This document shows, piece after piece, positions 13,528 through 20,660 of a DNA stretch of 22,892 bases (its first letter is position 1; every line of letters begins with the position of its first letter). Below the pieces are notes generated by a model, which was given only the letters and a program-made list of their open reading frames with translations, was not told the DNA's origin and did no database searches. A program made the position numbers and the translations under genes. The DNA comes from an uncultured Eubacteriales bacterium (GTDB taxonomy: Bacteria > Bacillota > Clostridia > Oscillospirales > Oscillospiraceae). Location: assembly GCA_900554275.1 (NCBI GenBank), contig USGS01000024.1:1-22892 (forward strand), written 5' to 3'.

Positions 13528-14307
13528 ATGAAGTTTTCAGGTAAATGTCCTGCGTGTGGTGAGCAGCTCCGATTGGCACGGCTGACCTGTCCTGGCTGCA
13601 AGGCCGAATTTCCCGCAGATGAGCCGCTGTCGCCGTACGAGCAGCTGACCGAAGAGCAGGCGCGGTTTTTGAGGGAGTTCCTCGTCTGCGCTGGGAGCAT
13701 GAAAGACGTGCAGAAGAGGATGGGTATCTCCTATCCTACGGCAAGAAAGCGGCTGAATGAACTGCTGCTGGCGTTGGGACTGTTCGACGAAGATGAGATG
13801 GATGAGAGGAAAGAAGTGGAAAACAAGGAGGAGGTCACTATGGGTATTTTCAAAAATGCAAATCTGAATAGCATGAAGGCATCTGACATTATCCGGGAGA
13901 AGCTGTACGAGAACGGCGGCAGGGCTACGGTCTATTCCGTTACCGGCAAACCGTATATCATCCGGGCTGCCAACGACGGACGCACTTTTCTGTGCAATGA
14001 ACTTCCTGTTCCTGCCAGCCAAACATATACATATGATGTATTTGATGTGATCGTGGAGCTGCTGCTCAGTCAGGACGGAGCTGCCCGCAAGGGGAATGGC
14101 CGCAACTACCCCTTGGGGGAGGGGGACTGCACATTGGACACTGTGGTAGGTGCCATCGGCAAGAATTACTTTGGGGCGACTGAGGGGAAATATGTCTTTG
14201 ATCCCGTATTTGTACTGGCATCGGTGCTGGACTGGGCGGGGATCGCCCACAACGAGCGCGGGTATCTGAGACTGACCGCGGAATACCTCACTAAGGTGCA
14301 GCGGTGA
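13528..14307 (+). CDS. DUF2089-family zinc-ribbon/HTH protein with an extra C-terminal domain
   Basis: 259 residues from ATG 13528, nine bases after GGAGG; ATG 13522 is a closer alternative. A zinc ribbon CPACGEQLRLARLTCPGC (7-24) is followed by an HTH-like segment MKDVQKRMGISYPTARKRLNELLLALG (about 58-84), the hallmark of DUF2089 proteins, presumed transcription regulators. An acidic linker (EDEMDERKEVENKEE) joins it to a second domain of about 155 residues of unknown family. That domain starts with Met105 (ATG 13840), which carries its own AAGGAGGAGG site with good spacing in the same frame, so a separate C-terminal product is likely. The gene is less GC-rich than its neighbours and has a strong promoter with an operator, pointing to autoregulation and possibly recent acquisition. 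Confidence 0.75.
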   Translation: MKFSGKCPACGEQLRLARLTCPGCKAEFPADEPLSPYEQLTEEQARFLREFLVCAGSMKDVQKRMGISYPTARKRLNELLLALGLFDEDEMDERKEVENKEEVTMGIFKNANLNSMKASDIIREKLYENGGRATVYSVTGKPYIIRAANDGRTFLCNELPVPASQTYTYDVFDVIVELLLSQDGAARKGNGRNYPLGEGDCTLDTVVGAIGKNYFGATEGKYVFDPVFVLASVLDWAGIAHNERGYLRLTAEYLTKVQR

Positions 14308-14314
14308 AGACACT

Positions 14315-14383
14315 GTGATCTCTTTTCTGCTGCTGATCGGTGTGCTGACCATCATAAAACTGTTCGGCAGGAATGACTATTGA
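14315..14383 (+). CDS. Possible 22-residue membrane micropeptide
   Basis: A GTG seven bases after the DUF2089 stop opens a frame coding MISFLLLIGVLTIIKLFGRN plus DY: one hydrophobic helix with a short polar tail. The ribosome binding site is poor (GGTGAAG), but translational coupling to the preceding gene could help. The hydrophobic pattern argues for it, the tiny size against it. Confidence 0.3.
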   Translation: MISFLLLIGVLTIIKLFGRNDY

Positions 14384-14670
14384 GGGGCGCAGAGTGACAG
14401 CACCGAAAGGCTCTCGCTCCGTCATAGTCTTCGGCCATAACACCTCCCTCGCAGAGGGAGGCGAGGACGAGCTGTTGCCGAGGGATAGGGGGAGCAAAGA
14501 GCGGCCCGGGGCAAAAAAGACGCCGCCCCGAAAGGAGCGGCGCAAGCGGGTGGGATATTGGAAAGCCTCCGAGGACTATACTACACCATGCCCCGGGCCT
14601 TGTAAATAGGAGGTTTTGTCGAACCACCGCGAGTTTTGGCAAAAGCGGACGCTCCCGTCAAATTCACGAA
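14384..14670. other. Gene-free stretch with nested inverted repeats
   Basis: No gene recognised. CCTCCCTC-GCA-GAGGGAGG lies near 14444-14463. GGCCCGGGGCA (14503-14513) and TGCCCCGGGCC (14589-14599) form 11-bp inverted arms enclosing a CGCCGC...GCGGCG hairpin that, on the minus strand, is followed by TCTTTTTT and so looks like a minus-strand terminator, although no minus-strand gene precedes it. A further weak hairpin AGATTTGT/ACAAATCT sits at 14671-14695. Confidence 0.45.
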
Positions 14671-14707
14671 AGATTTGTGAAATTTTTACAAATCTTATCA
14701 AAACATC

Positions 14708-14736
14708 TTTTCAACTGTGTGGATATTTGCTATAAT
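14708..14736 (+). promoter_or_regulatory. Promoter of hpf
   Basis: TTTTCA (14708-14713), 17 bp, perfect TATAAT (14731-14736), with an extended -10 TGC at 14728-14730. Confidence 0.75.
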
Positions 14737-14808
14737 CCTGTCAAGGATGAGGGGATACCCCTCCCCGACCCTTACGCACTGACCGTACTGACGAAAGGAG
14801 CAAGCACT

Positions 14809-15348
14809 ATGAAGTTCACATTCGCCTGTAAGAAGATCTCCCTCAACGACTCCATCAAGGAATACGCCGAAAAGAAGATCAGCAAGCTGGATAAGTATTT
14901 CCCCGAGGAGGCAGACGCCTTTGTGACCTTTGCCGTGGAGAAGAAGAACCGCTGTGTGGTGGAGCTGACCATCCGCAGCAGCAACGGCACGCTGTTCCGG
15001 GCACAGACGGAGGACCCTGACGGCGATATGCGCAGCGCCATCGACGAGGCTGTCAGCTTCATCGACCGCCGCATCCGCAAGAACAAGACGCGCCTGGCCA
15101 AAAACCTGCGGCCCGATGCACTGGTCTCCTCCGTTCCCGCTGAGTTCGACGTGGTGGAGGACAACGACTTCGATGTCATCCGCACCAAGCACTTTGTGGT
15201 CAAGCCCATGACCAGCGACGAGGCTATTCTGCAGATGAACCTGCTGGGGCACTCGTTCTATGTGTTCCGCAATGTGGAAACGAACAACGTCTCCGTGGTC
15301 TACCACCGCAACAACGGCGGCTATGGCCTGATCGAGACGGAGGAGTAA
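14809..15348 (+). CDS. hpf: Ribosome hibernation-promoting factor, long form
   Basis: 179 residues. The N-terminal domain (about 1-100, MKFTFACKKISLNDSIKEYA, KKISKLDKYF) binds the small-subunit decoding site during slow growth; the C-terminal domain (about 120-179, DVIRTKHFVVKPMTSDEAIL, NLLGHSFYVFRN, VVYHRNNGGYGLIE) mediates dimerisation of 70S ribosomes into 100S particles, as known for long HPF in Firmicutes. ATG 14809 has AAAGGAG upstream; the in-frame extension upstream crosses the promoter and is not coding. It is monocistronic and ends at a strong hairpin shared with rluD. Confidence 0.95.
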   Translation: MKFTFACKKISLNDSIKEYAEKKISKLDKYFPEEADAFVTFAVEKKNRCVVELTIRSSNGTLFRAQTEDPDGDMRSAIDEAVSFIDRRIRKNKTRLAKNLRPDALVSSVPAEFDVVEDNDFDVIRTKHFVVKPMTSDEAILQMNLLGHSFYVFRNVETNNVSVVYHRNNGGYGLIETEE

Positions 15349-15363
15349 ATAGATGAATGATAA

Positions 15364-15402
15364 GAAGGCCGCCTGCGGGCGGCCTTCTCTATTGCTTTTT
15401 CT
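15364..15402. terminator. Terminator between hpf and rluD
   Basis: GAAGGCCGCC (15364-15373) / GGCGGCCTTC (15378-15387), TGCG loop, followed on the plus strand by TCTATTGCTTTTTC. It also lies directly after the rluD stop on the minus strand and may serve both genes. Confidence 0.8.
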
Positions 15403-16306
15403 CCAGCTTTGCCAGCATACGGGTGAATTCCTCCGGCAGGGGGCAGGTCAGCTCCACGATCTCGCGGGTGCGGGGGTGAATGAAGCGCAGGCCGGTGGCG
15501 TGGAGGCACTGGCCCGTCAGGCCGGGGACGGGCTTCTTCGCGCCGTACACCGTGTCGCCTAAAATGGGGTGGCCGATGTAGGCCATGTGTACCCGGATCT
15601 GGTGGGTGCGGCCCGTCTCCAGACGGCAGCGCACATGGGTCGCGCCGGGATAGCGGGCCACCACCTCCCAGTGGGTCACGGCCCTGCGCCCGTTGGACAC
15701 CACCGCCATTTTCTTCCGGTCGGCGGGGTGGCGTCCGATGGGGGCGTCTACCGTGCCGCAGTCCTGCTTCAGATTGCCCGTGACCAGGCACTCGTACGTC
15801 CGGGACAGGGTGTGGTCGCTGAGCTGGGCGCTGAGAAAGGCGTGGGCCGCGTCGTTCTTGGCGGCGATGATGAGGCCGCTGGTGTCCCGGTCGATGCGGT
15901 GGACGATGCCGGGGCGCTTCTCGCCGCCGATGCCGGAGAGACTGTCGCCGCAGTGGTGGAGCAGCGCGTTCACCAGCGTGCCGTCCGGGTGGCCGGGGGC
16001 AGGGTGTACCACCAGCCCGGCGGGCTTGTTCACCACGATCACGTCGTCGTCCTCGTACACCACGTCCAGGGGGATGTCCTGGGCAGTCAGCGATGTGTCC
16101 GCCGGCTGCTCCGGCAGGGAAACGGACAGCGTCTCGCCGCCGCTCAAGCGGCAGCTTTTGGAGACGGGGCGGCCATTTACGGTGACGCGGCCCTCCTGCA
16201 CCAGCGATGCCGCCCGGGAGCGGCTCAGCTCCGGCAGGCGGGCGGCCAGGAAGGCGTCCAGCCGCATCCCGGCATCCTCATTGGACGCTGTCAGCACCGT
16301 CGTCAT
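15389..16306 (-). CDS. rluD: RluA/RluD-family 23S rRNA pseudouridine synthase
   Basis: 305 residues. An N-terminal S4 RNA-binding domain (about 14-60, RLDAFLAARLPELSRSRAAS, GRVTVNGRPV) precedes the catalytic domain, whose signature HRIDRDTSG (136-144) holds the catalytic Asp139. Further family motifs are VVNKPAGLVVHP and RLETGRTHQIRVHM with GHPILGDTVYG. The enzyme isomerises uridines in 23S rRNA; RluD acts on the helix 69 loop, but RluC or another paralogue cannot be excluded. It overlaps the end of lspA by 29 bp, with GGAGGAAAG upstream of its ATG, so the two are co-transcribed, an arrangement common in Firmicutes. Confidence 0.92.
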   Translation of the reverse strand: MTTVLTASNEDAGMRLDAFLAARLPELSRSRAASLVQEGRVTVNGRPVSKSCRLSGGETLSVSLPEQPADTSLTAQDIPLDVVYEDDDVIVVNKPAGLVVHPAPGHPDGTLVNALLHHCGDSLSGIGGEKRPGIVHRIDRDTSGLIIAAKNDAAHAFLSAQLSDHTLSRTYECLVTGNLKQDCGTVDAPIGRHPADRKKMAVVSNGRRAVTHWEVVARYPGATHVRCRLETGRTHQIRVHMAYIGHPILGDTVYGAKKPVPGLTGQCLHATGLRFIHPRTREIVELTCPLPEEFTRMLAKLEKKQ

Positions 16307-16769
16307 GCTTTGCTTTCCTCCCGTCGTATTTGTCGTAGAACCACAGATAGTATACCGCGCCCAGGATCACGCCCACCACCACAAAGCAGTCCGCCAGGTT
16401 GAAGATGGGGTAGTCCATGAACTCCAGGTCGAACATATCCACCACGTAGCCGCGGCAGATCCGGTCGATCATGTTGCCGATGCCGCCGCCCAGCACCAGC
16501 ATGGCGGCGCACAGGCCCAGGGGGTGGCGGATGACTTTTTTCAGCACCAGCCACGCCACGGCGACGAGCAGCACCGCCGTCACCGCCGTCAGCAGGGCGG
16601 TGCTGCCGGAGAAGCTGCCCCAGGCTGCGCCGGTGTTGTGCAGCCGCGTCAGCCGCACCAGACCCGGCAGAAACGCGGCGGACTGGCCGATCTCCAGGTG
16701 GCGCACCACCCAATATTTCAGAAGCTGGTCGCCGGCGATGCAGGCTGCCAGCAGCAATGCGTACCACAT
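16278..16769 (-). CDS. lspA: Lipoprotein signal peptidase (signal peptidase II)
   Basis: 163 residues from ATG 16769 with GGAGGAG upstream; the open frame runs on upstream through the promoter and is not used. Four membrane helices are seen (about 3-18, 57-77, 86-99, 127-145). Family motifs are NTGAAWG (45-51) and the two active-site aspartates in GGGIGNMIDR (Asp102) and FNLAD (Asp127). It cleaves signal peptides of diacylglyceryl-modified prolipoproteins in the membrane; the substrate-binding lipoprotein encoded at 8080 is a likely client. First gene of the lspA-rluD operon. Confidence 0.95.
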   Translation of the reverse strand: MWYALLLAACIAGDQLLKYWVVRHLEIGQSAAFLPGLVRLTRLHNTGAAWGSFSGSTALLTAVTAVLLVAVAWLVLKKVIRHPLGLCAAMLVLGGGIGNMIDRICRGYVVDMFDLEFMDYPIFNLADCFVVVGVILGAVYYLWFYDKYDGRKAKHDDGADSVQ

Positions 16770-16802
16770 AGCGTATCTCCTCCGGGGGAATATTTCCCCT
16801 TC

Positions 16803-16831
16803 ATCATAGCCTATTTGATGCATGAATGCAA
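16803..16831 (-). promoter_or_regulatory. Promoter of lspA-rluD
   Basis: On the minus strand TTGCAT (16826-16831), 17 bp, TATGAT (16803-16808). A short GGGGAA/TTCCCC-type palindrome (16785-16799) sits in the leader. Confidence 0.75.
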
Positions 16832-16870
16832 CTTTTATTCCTGTTTCCAGCAAAAGGCGTGAAATCGAAC

Positions 16871-16900
16871 TTGCCTGCGCTGCTGCCGGTGTGGTATACT
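16871..16900 (+). promoter_or_regulatory. Promoter of holB-ricT-HAD operon
   Basis: TTGCCT (16871-16876), 18 bp, TATACT (16895-16900), with an extended -10 TGG at 16892-16894. It is divergent from the lspA promoter. Confidence 0.7.
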
Positions 16901-16935
16901 ACTATATTGAAGTAATAGGCAAACGAGGTGACGAC

Positions 16936-17787
16936 ATGGCCCAGCTCCCGGCGGAAAACAGCACATGGCTTCGCGCGGTGCGCCGCGCCGCCGATGCGGG
17001 GCGACTGAGCCATGCGGTGATCCTCACCGGCAGCGGCGATCTGCTGCCGTCGGCCCGGTATTTAGCCGCCGCCCACGTCTGCGAGGGGCGGGAGAAGCCC
17101 TGTCTGCACTGCCGCCACTGCCGCAAGGTGCTGGAGGATATACACCCCGACGTGATCACCGTACGGGACGCGGAGCGGCGGGAGCTGACGGTGGACGCCG
17201 TCCGGGCGCTGCGGAAGGATGTATATATCCGGCCCAACGAGGCGGAGCGGAAGGTTTATATCGTGCCGGACTGCCGCCAGCTCAACGAGCGGGATCAGAA
17301 CGTGCTGCTGAAGATCGTGGAGGAGGGGCCGCCCTACGCCGCGTTCATCTTCTGCGCCGACAGCCCGGCGTCGCTGCTGGAGACCATTCGCTCCCGGTGT
17401 GTGCTGCTGCGGTGCGGCGGCGGCGACGAGCAGCCGCTGTGTCAGGCCGCCGGGGAGCTGTGTGAGGCCTTCGGCAAGGGGCGGCTGCTGCCGGTGGTGA
17501 AATGCCTGACGGCCCTGGAGACGGGGAAATGCAGGCGGGAGGAGCTGCGGCAGATCCTGCAGGACTGCTGGCGGGCCGCGGCGGAGGCGCTGCTGGTGCG
17601 CCGGGGCAAGCCCCGGCCAGACCCGCTGTGTGCCCGGGAGGCGGCGGCGCTGTCGGACAGGATGACGGACCGGCAGCTGGCATCGCTGGCGGATATGCTG
17701 GCCCAGTATGCCGGGGAATGTGATTACAATGTGGGCGTAGGCCAGGTTTTGGGCGCTATCGCCGTAAGATGGGAGGAGCTATTATGA
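16936..17787 (+). CDS. holB: DNA polymerase III delta-prime subunit
   Basis: 283 residues from ATG 16936 (GAGGTG upstream); the longer open frame starts before the promoter. The clamp-loader AAA+ domain is recognised by SHAVILTGSGDLLPSARYLA, a degenerate P-loop as in delta-prime, a zinc-binding set Cys49/Cys56/Cys59/Cys62 (CLHCRHC), the HPDV segment, RPNEAERKVYIVPDCRQLNE, LLKIVEEGPP and the SRC sensor-1-like IRSRCVLLRC. It helps load the sliding clamp on DNA. The last codons overlap the start of ricT (ATGA), and the holB-ricT pairing is conserved widely in Firmicutes, where tmk often precedes holB; tmk is absent here. Confidence 0.9.
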   Translation: MAQLPAENSTWLRAVRRAADAGRLSHAVILTGSGDLLPSARYLAAAHVCEGREKPCLHCRHCRKVLEDIHPDVITVRDAERRELTVDAVRALRKDVYIRPNEAERKVYIVPDCRQLNERDQNVLLKIVEEGPPYAAFIFCADSPASLLETIRSRCVLLRCGGGDEQPLCQAAGELCEAFGKGRLLPVVKCLTALETGKCRREELRQILQDCWRAAAEALLVRRGKPRPDPLCAREAAALSDRMTDRQLASLADMLAQYAGECDYNVGVGQVLGAIAVRWEELL

Positions 17788-19028
17788 CCGAAGTGATCTC
17801 CGTCCGTTTCCGGAACGGATGCAAGGAGTACTATTTTGACCCAAAGGGTCTTCAGATCCAGGCGGGGCAGGACGTGATCGTGGAGACGGCCCAAGGGCCG
17901 GAGTTTGCCCAGTGCGCCCAGGGCAACCACCAGGTGGAGGACGACCAGGTGGTGAAGCCCCTGCGCGCCGTGGTGCGCATCGCCACGGACAACGACTGCC
18001 ACACAGCGGCCTATAACCGCAGCCGGGAGAAGGAGGCCTTTGACATCTGCCGCAGAAAGATCCAGCAGCACAAGCTGGAGATGAAGCTGGTGCGGGTGGA
18101 GTGCAGCTTTGACGGCAGCAAGATCCTGTTCTTCTTCACCGCCGACGGACGGGTGGATTTCCGGGAGCTGGTGAAGGACCTGGCGGGGGTGTTCCGCGCC
18201 CGCATCGAGCTGCGCCAGATCGGCGTGCGGGACGAGGCCAAGATGATCGGCGGCCTGGGCATCTGCGGGCGGCCCTTCTGCTGCGCCCAGTTCATGGACG
18301 AGTTTCTGCCTGTGTCCATCAAGATGGCCAAGACACAGAGCCTGAGCCTGAACCCCACCAAGATCTCCGGCACCTGCGGGCGGCTGATGTGCTGCCTGAA
18401 GTATGAGCAGGACGCCTATGAGGACGCGGTGAAGCGTATGCCCAAGAATGACTCCTTCGTGCTGACGCCGGATGGGCCGGGCAACGTAAGCGATGTGAAT
18501 TTGCTGAAGGAGACGGTGAACGTCCGGCTGGACGACCGGCCGGAGAACGCCCGGTGCTACCGCAACTGCGAGGTGTGCGTCCTGCGCAACGGCAAGGGCA
18601 GCCGGGACGGTATCGCCATCCCCGACAAGCGGCCGGAGCGCTATGTTGAGCCGGTGGAGGAGCAGCTGCTGCCGCCGGTAACGCTCATCAGCGATTTTGA
18701 TCCCGACGCGGCGGAGTCCGCCGAGGGGGGGAAGCGCCGCCGTCGCGGCGGGCGGGATCGCCGCCGGGGCGATGCGCCCCGTATGGAGAAAACAGCGGCG
18801 GAAACTCCCGCACCCAAGGCCGAGGGCGACAAGCCCAAGGAGGGCGGCTCTAACCGTCGGCGCAGAGGACGCCGCGGGAATGGCGGCAGCGGCAACGGCG
18901 GCACGGCAGCTGCCGCGCCCAAGCCGCAGCAGCCCGCCGCCGAGGGTGTGCCATCCGGCGAGAGGAAGCGGCCTCGCCGCCGTCACCGCAGAGGCGGCAG
19001 CAAGCCCAACGGCGGAACGGAGGCGTGA
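17784..19028 (+). CDS. ricT: PSP1-domain regulatory protein RicT (YaaT)
   Basis: 414 residues from ATG 17784 with GGGAGGAG upstream. The PSP1 core (about 1-270) has two Cys motifs, GICGRPFCC (159-167) and GTCGRLMCC (196-204), matching the cysteines that hold Fe-S clusters in the B. subtilis RicA-RicF-RicT complex. That complex controls RNase Y-dependent mRNA maturation and affects sporulation and biofilm formation. The C-terminal 120 residues are low-complexity, rich in Arg, Lys, Gly, Pro and Ala (RRRRGGRDRR, NRRRRGRRGN, RPRRRHRRGG), a disordered basic tail likely to touch RNA; this is longer than in B. subtilis. Overlaps holB by four bases; the next gene starts two bases after its stop. Confidence 0.92.
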   Translation: MTEVISVRFRNGCKEYYFDPKGLQIQAGQDVIVETAQGPEFAQCAQGNHQVEDDQVVKPLRAVVRIATDNDCHTAAYNRSREKEAFDICRRKIQQHKLEMKLVRVECSFDGSKILFFFTADGRVDFRELVKDLAGVFRARIELRQIGVRDEAKMIGGLGICGRPFCCAQFMDEFLPVSIKMAKTQSLSLNPTKISGTCGRLMCCLKYEQDAYEDAVKRMPKNDSFVLTPDGPGNVSDVNLLKETVNVRLDDRPENARCYRNCEVCVLRNGKGSRDGIAIPDKRPERYVEPVEEQLLPPVTLISDFDPDAAESAEGGKRRRRGGRDRRRGDAPRMEKTAAETPAPKAEGDKPKEGGSNRRRRGRRGNGGSGNGGTAAAAPKPQQPAAEGVPSGERKRPRRRHRRGGSKPNGGTEA

Positions 19029-19030
19029 CG

Positions 19031-19879
19031 ATGGGGATATTTGACGGCATGCTGCTGGTCAGCGACTTTGACAATACGCTGGTCTACACCGAAGAGGCGC
19101 TGCGCCTGTGCGTGGATATGCCTCCCATCTCCCCCCGCAACCGGGCGGCACTGAAGCATTTTATGAGCGAGGGGGGTATCTTCTCTGTGGCCACGGGGAG
19201 GGCCAAGCCCGCCTTTGACACGGTGGTGGACGACATCCCCATGAACGGCCCGACGGTGCTGTTCAACGGCGCGGCTATCTATGACTTTTCCCGGCACAGA
19301 TACCTGTATACGGCGTTCCTGCCGGAGGCGGCCCGGGCGCACATCGCCCAGGTGGCGGCGGAGCTGCCCGCGGTGGCGGTGGAGCTGTACCACGACGACA
19401 ACAGCATTCACGCTCTGAACGCCAACGATGTGACGCGCCGCCATATGCACGTCACCCACACGCCTACGGTGGAGGTGGCCTCCATGGACGATGTGCCCTC
19501 GCCCATCAGCAAGGCGCTGTTCTCCACGGAGGAGGAGCATCTGCCCATGCTGCTGGAATACCTGCGCAGCCAGCCGTGGTACGACGGCTACGAGGTCGTG
19601 CCCAGCGCGGTGACGCTGGTGGAGCTGACGGCCAAGGGCGCAAACAAGGGCGGCATGGTGGTCCGCATGGCTCAGATGCTGGGCATTTCCCGGGAAAACG
19701 TGGTGTGCGTGGGTGACCACGCCAACGATATTTCCATGCTGACATGGGCGGGACTGGGCTGTGCGCCGGCCAACGCTATCCCGCAGGTACGGGAGACGCC
19801 GGGCGTACACGTGCTGCCGGACTGCCGGGAGGACGCCATCGCGGCACTGATCGACGAGCTGGAGAAGGCGCTGGTATAA
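19031..19879 (+). CDS. HAD-superfamily phosphatase, Cof type
   Basis: 282 residues from ATG 19031, seven bases after GGAGG; a GTG at 19025 overlaps the ricT stop and is less likely. HAD motif I is SDFDNTLVYT (nucleophile Asp12, acid/base Asp14), motif II ATGRAKPA, and motif IV VGDHANDISM with the conserved GANKGGMV-like stretch KGANKGGMVVRM before it. The middle holds a C2-type cap domain (about 85-190). Such enzymes hydrolyse sugar phosphates or flavin and pyridoxal phosphates; substrate not predictable. It is the third gene of the holB operon. Confidence 0.9.
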   Translation: MGIFDGMLLVSDFDNTLVYTEEALRLCVDMPPISPRNRAALKHFMSEGGIFSVATGRAKPAFDTVVDDIPMNGPTVLFNGAAIYDFSRHRYLYTAFLPEAARAHIAQVAAELPAVAVELYHDDNSIHALNANDVTRRHMHVTHTPTVEVASMDDVPSPISKALFSTEEEHLPMLLEYLRSQPWYDGYEVVPSAVTLVELTAKGANKGGMVVRMAQMLGISRENVVCVGDHANDISMLTWAGLGCAPANAIPQVRETPGVHVLPDCREDAIAALIDELEKALV

Positions 19880-19925
19880 AACTGACATAGAAAAAGAGAT
19901 CACGGGAAGGGAGGTGAGCTGCCCT

Positions 19926-20660
19926 ATGATCAAGATCGCGTTCTGCGACGACGAGCCGGTGTTTCTGGAGCAGATCACCGGCCTGCTGGAGCGGTATAAG
20001 GCCCAACGCTGTCCGGATATGGAGTACACGGCCTTCCACAGTCCGCTGGAGCTGCTGGCGGAGATGGAGAACGGCCTGCACCCCGACGTGCTGCTGCTGG
20101 ACGTGATCATGCCGGGGGAGAGCGGCATCAGCGCCGCCCGGGAGATCCGGCAGTTCGACAACGATGTGAAGATCATCTTCCTCACCTCCTCGGCCGAGTT
20201 TGCCGTGCAGTCCTACACCGTGGGGGCGTACTATTACCAGCTCAAGCCTATCCGGGAGGAGACATTCTTCCAGCTGATGGACTCCGTCATCGACGAGTGC
20301 CGGAGAGCGGAGGAGCAGAGTCTTCTGCTGCGCTGTAAGAACGGCATCTCCCGCATCCGGCTGGACAAGCTGGAATACTGCGAGATCATCGGGCGGGCGC
20401 TGCTGTTCCACATGGCCAACGGGCAGGTGCTGGAGAGCGCCGGGAGTCTGGATAAGCTCACGGCCGAGCTGGAGGGCTATGGCAATTTCCTGCGGCCGCA
20501 CCGGTCGTTCCTGGTGAACATGGACTATATACAGAGTATTTCCTACCGGGGCCTGCAGATGGCGTGTCTGATGGAGATCCCCATTCCCCACGGGAAGTTC
20601 TCCGAGATCAAGGAGCGGTATCTGGAGCACGTGTTCAGCCGAAAGCAGGTGTTCTTATGA
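19926..20660 (+). CDS. LytTR-family response regulator
   Basis: 244 residues. The receiver domain (1-120) has the acidic pair Asp8/Asp9, phosphoacceptor Asp59 in LLLDVIMPGESG, Thr87 in FLTSS and Lys107 in QLKP. The C-terminal LytTR DNA-binding domain (about 140-240) shows SLLLRCKNGISRIRLDKLEYCE, FLRPHRSFLVNMDYI and IPIPHGKFSEIKERY. AgrA-type proteins of this class control peptide-signalled or envelope genes. ATG 19926 follows AAGGGAGGTG. Its stop overlaps the kinase start (ATGA), so the two form a two-component pair. No promoter was visible in the short gap after the HAD gene. Confidence 0.93.
   Translation: MIKIAFCDDEPVFLEQITGLLERYKAQRCPDMEYTAFHSPLELLAEMENGLHPDVLLLDVIMPGESGISAAREIRQFDNDVKIIFLTSSAEFAVQSYTVGAYYYQLKPIREETFFQLMDSVIDECRRAEEQSLLLRCKNGISRIRLDKLEYCEIIGRALLFHMANGQVLESAGSLDKLTAELEGYGNFLRPHRSFLVNMDYIQSISYRGLQMACLMEIPIPHGKFSEIKERYLEHVFSRKQVFL

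Noticed and set aside
14352..14642. 96-codon minus-strand frame in the gap before hpf
   Set aside because: Crosses the nested inverted repeats and the minus-strand terminator, and has no recognisable domain or start signal.
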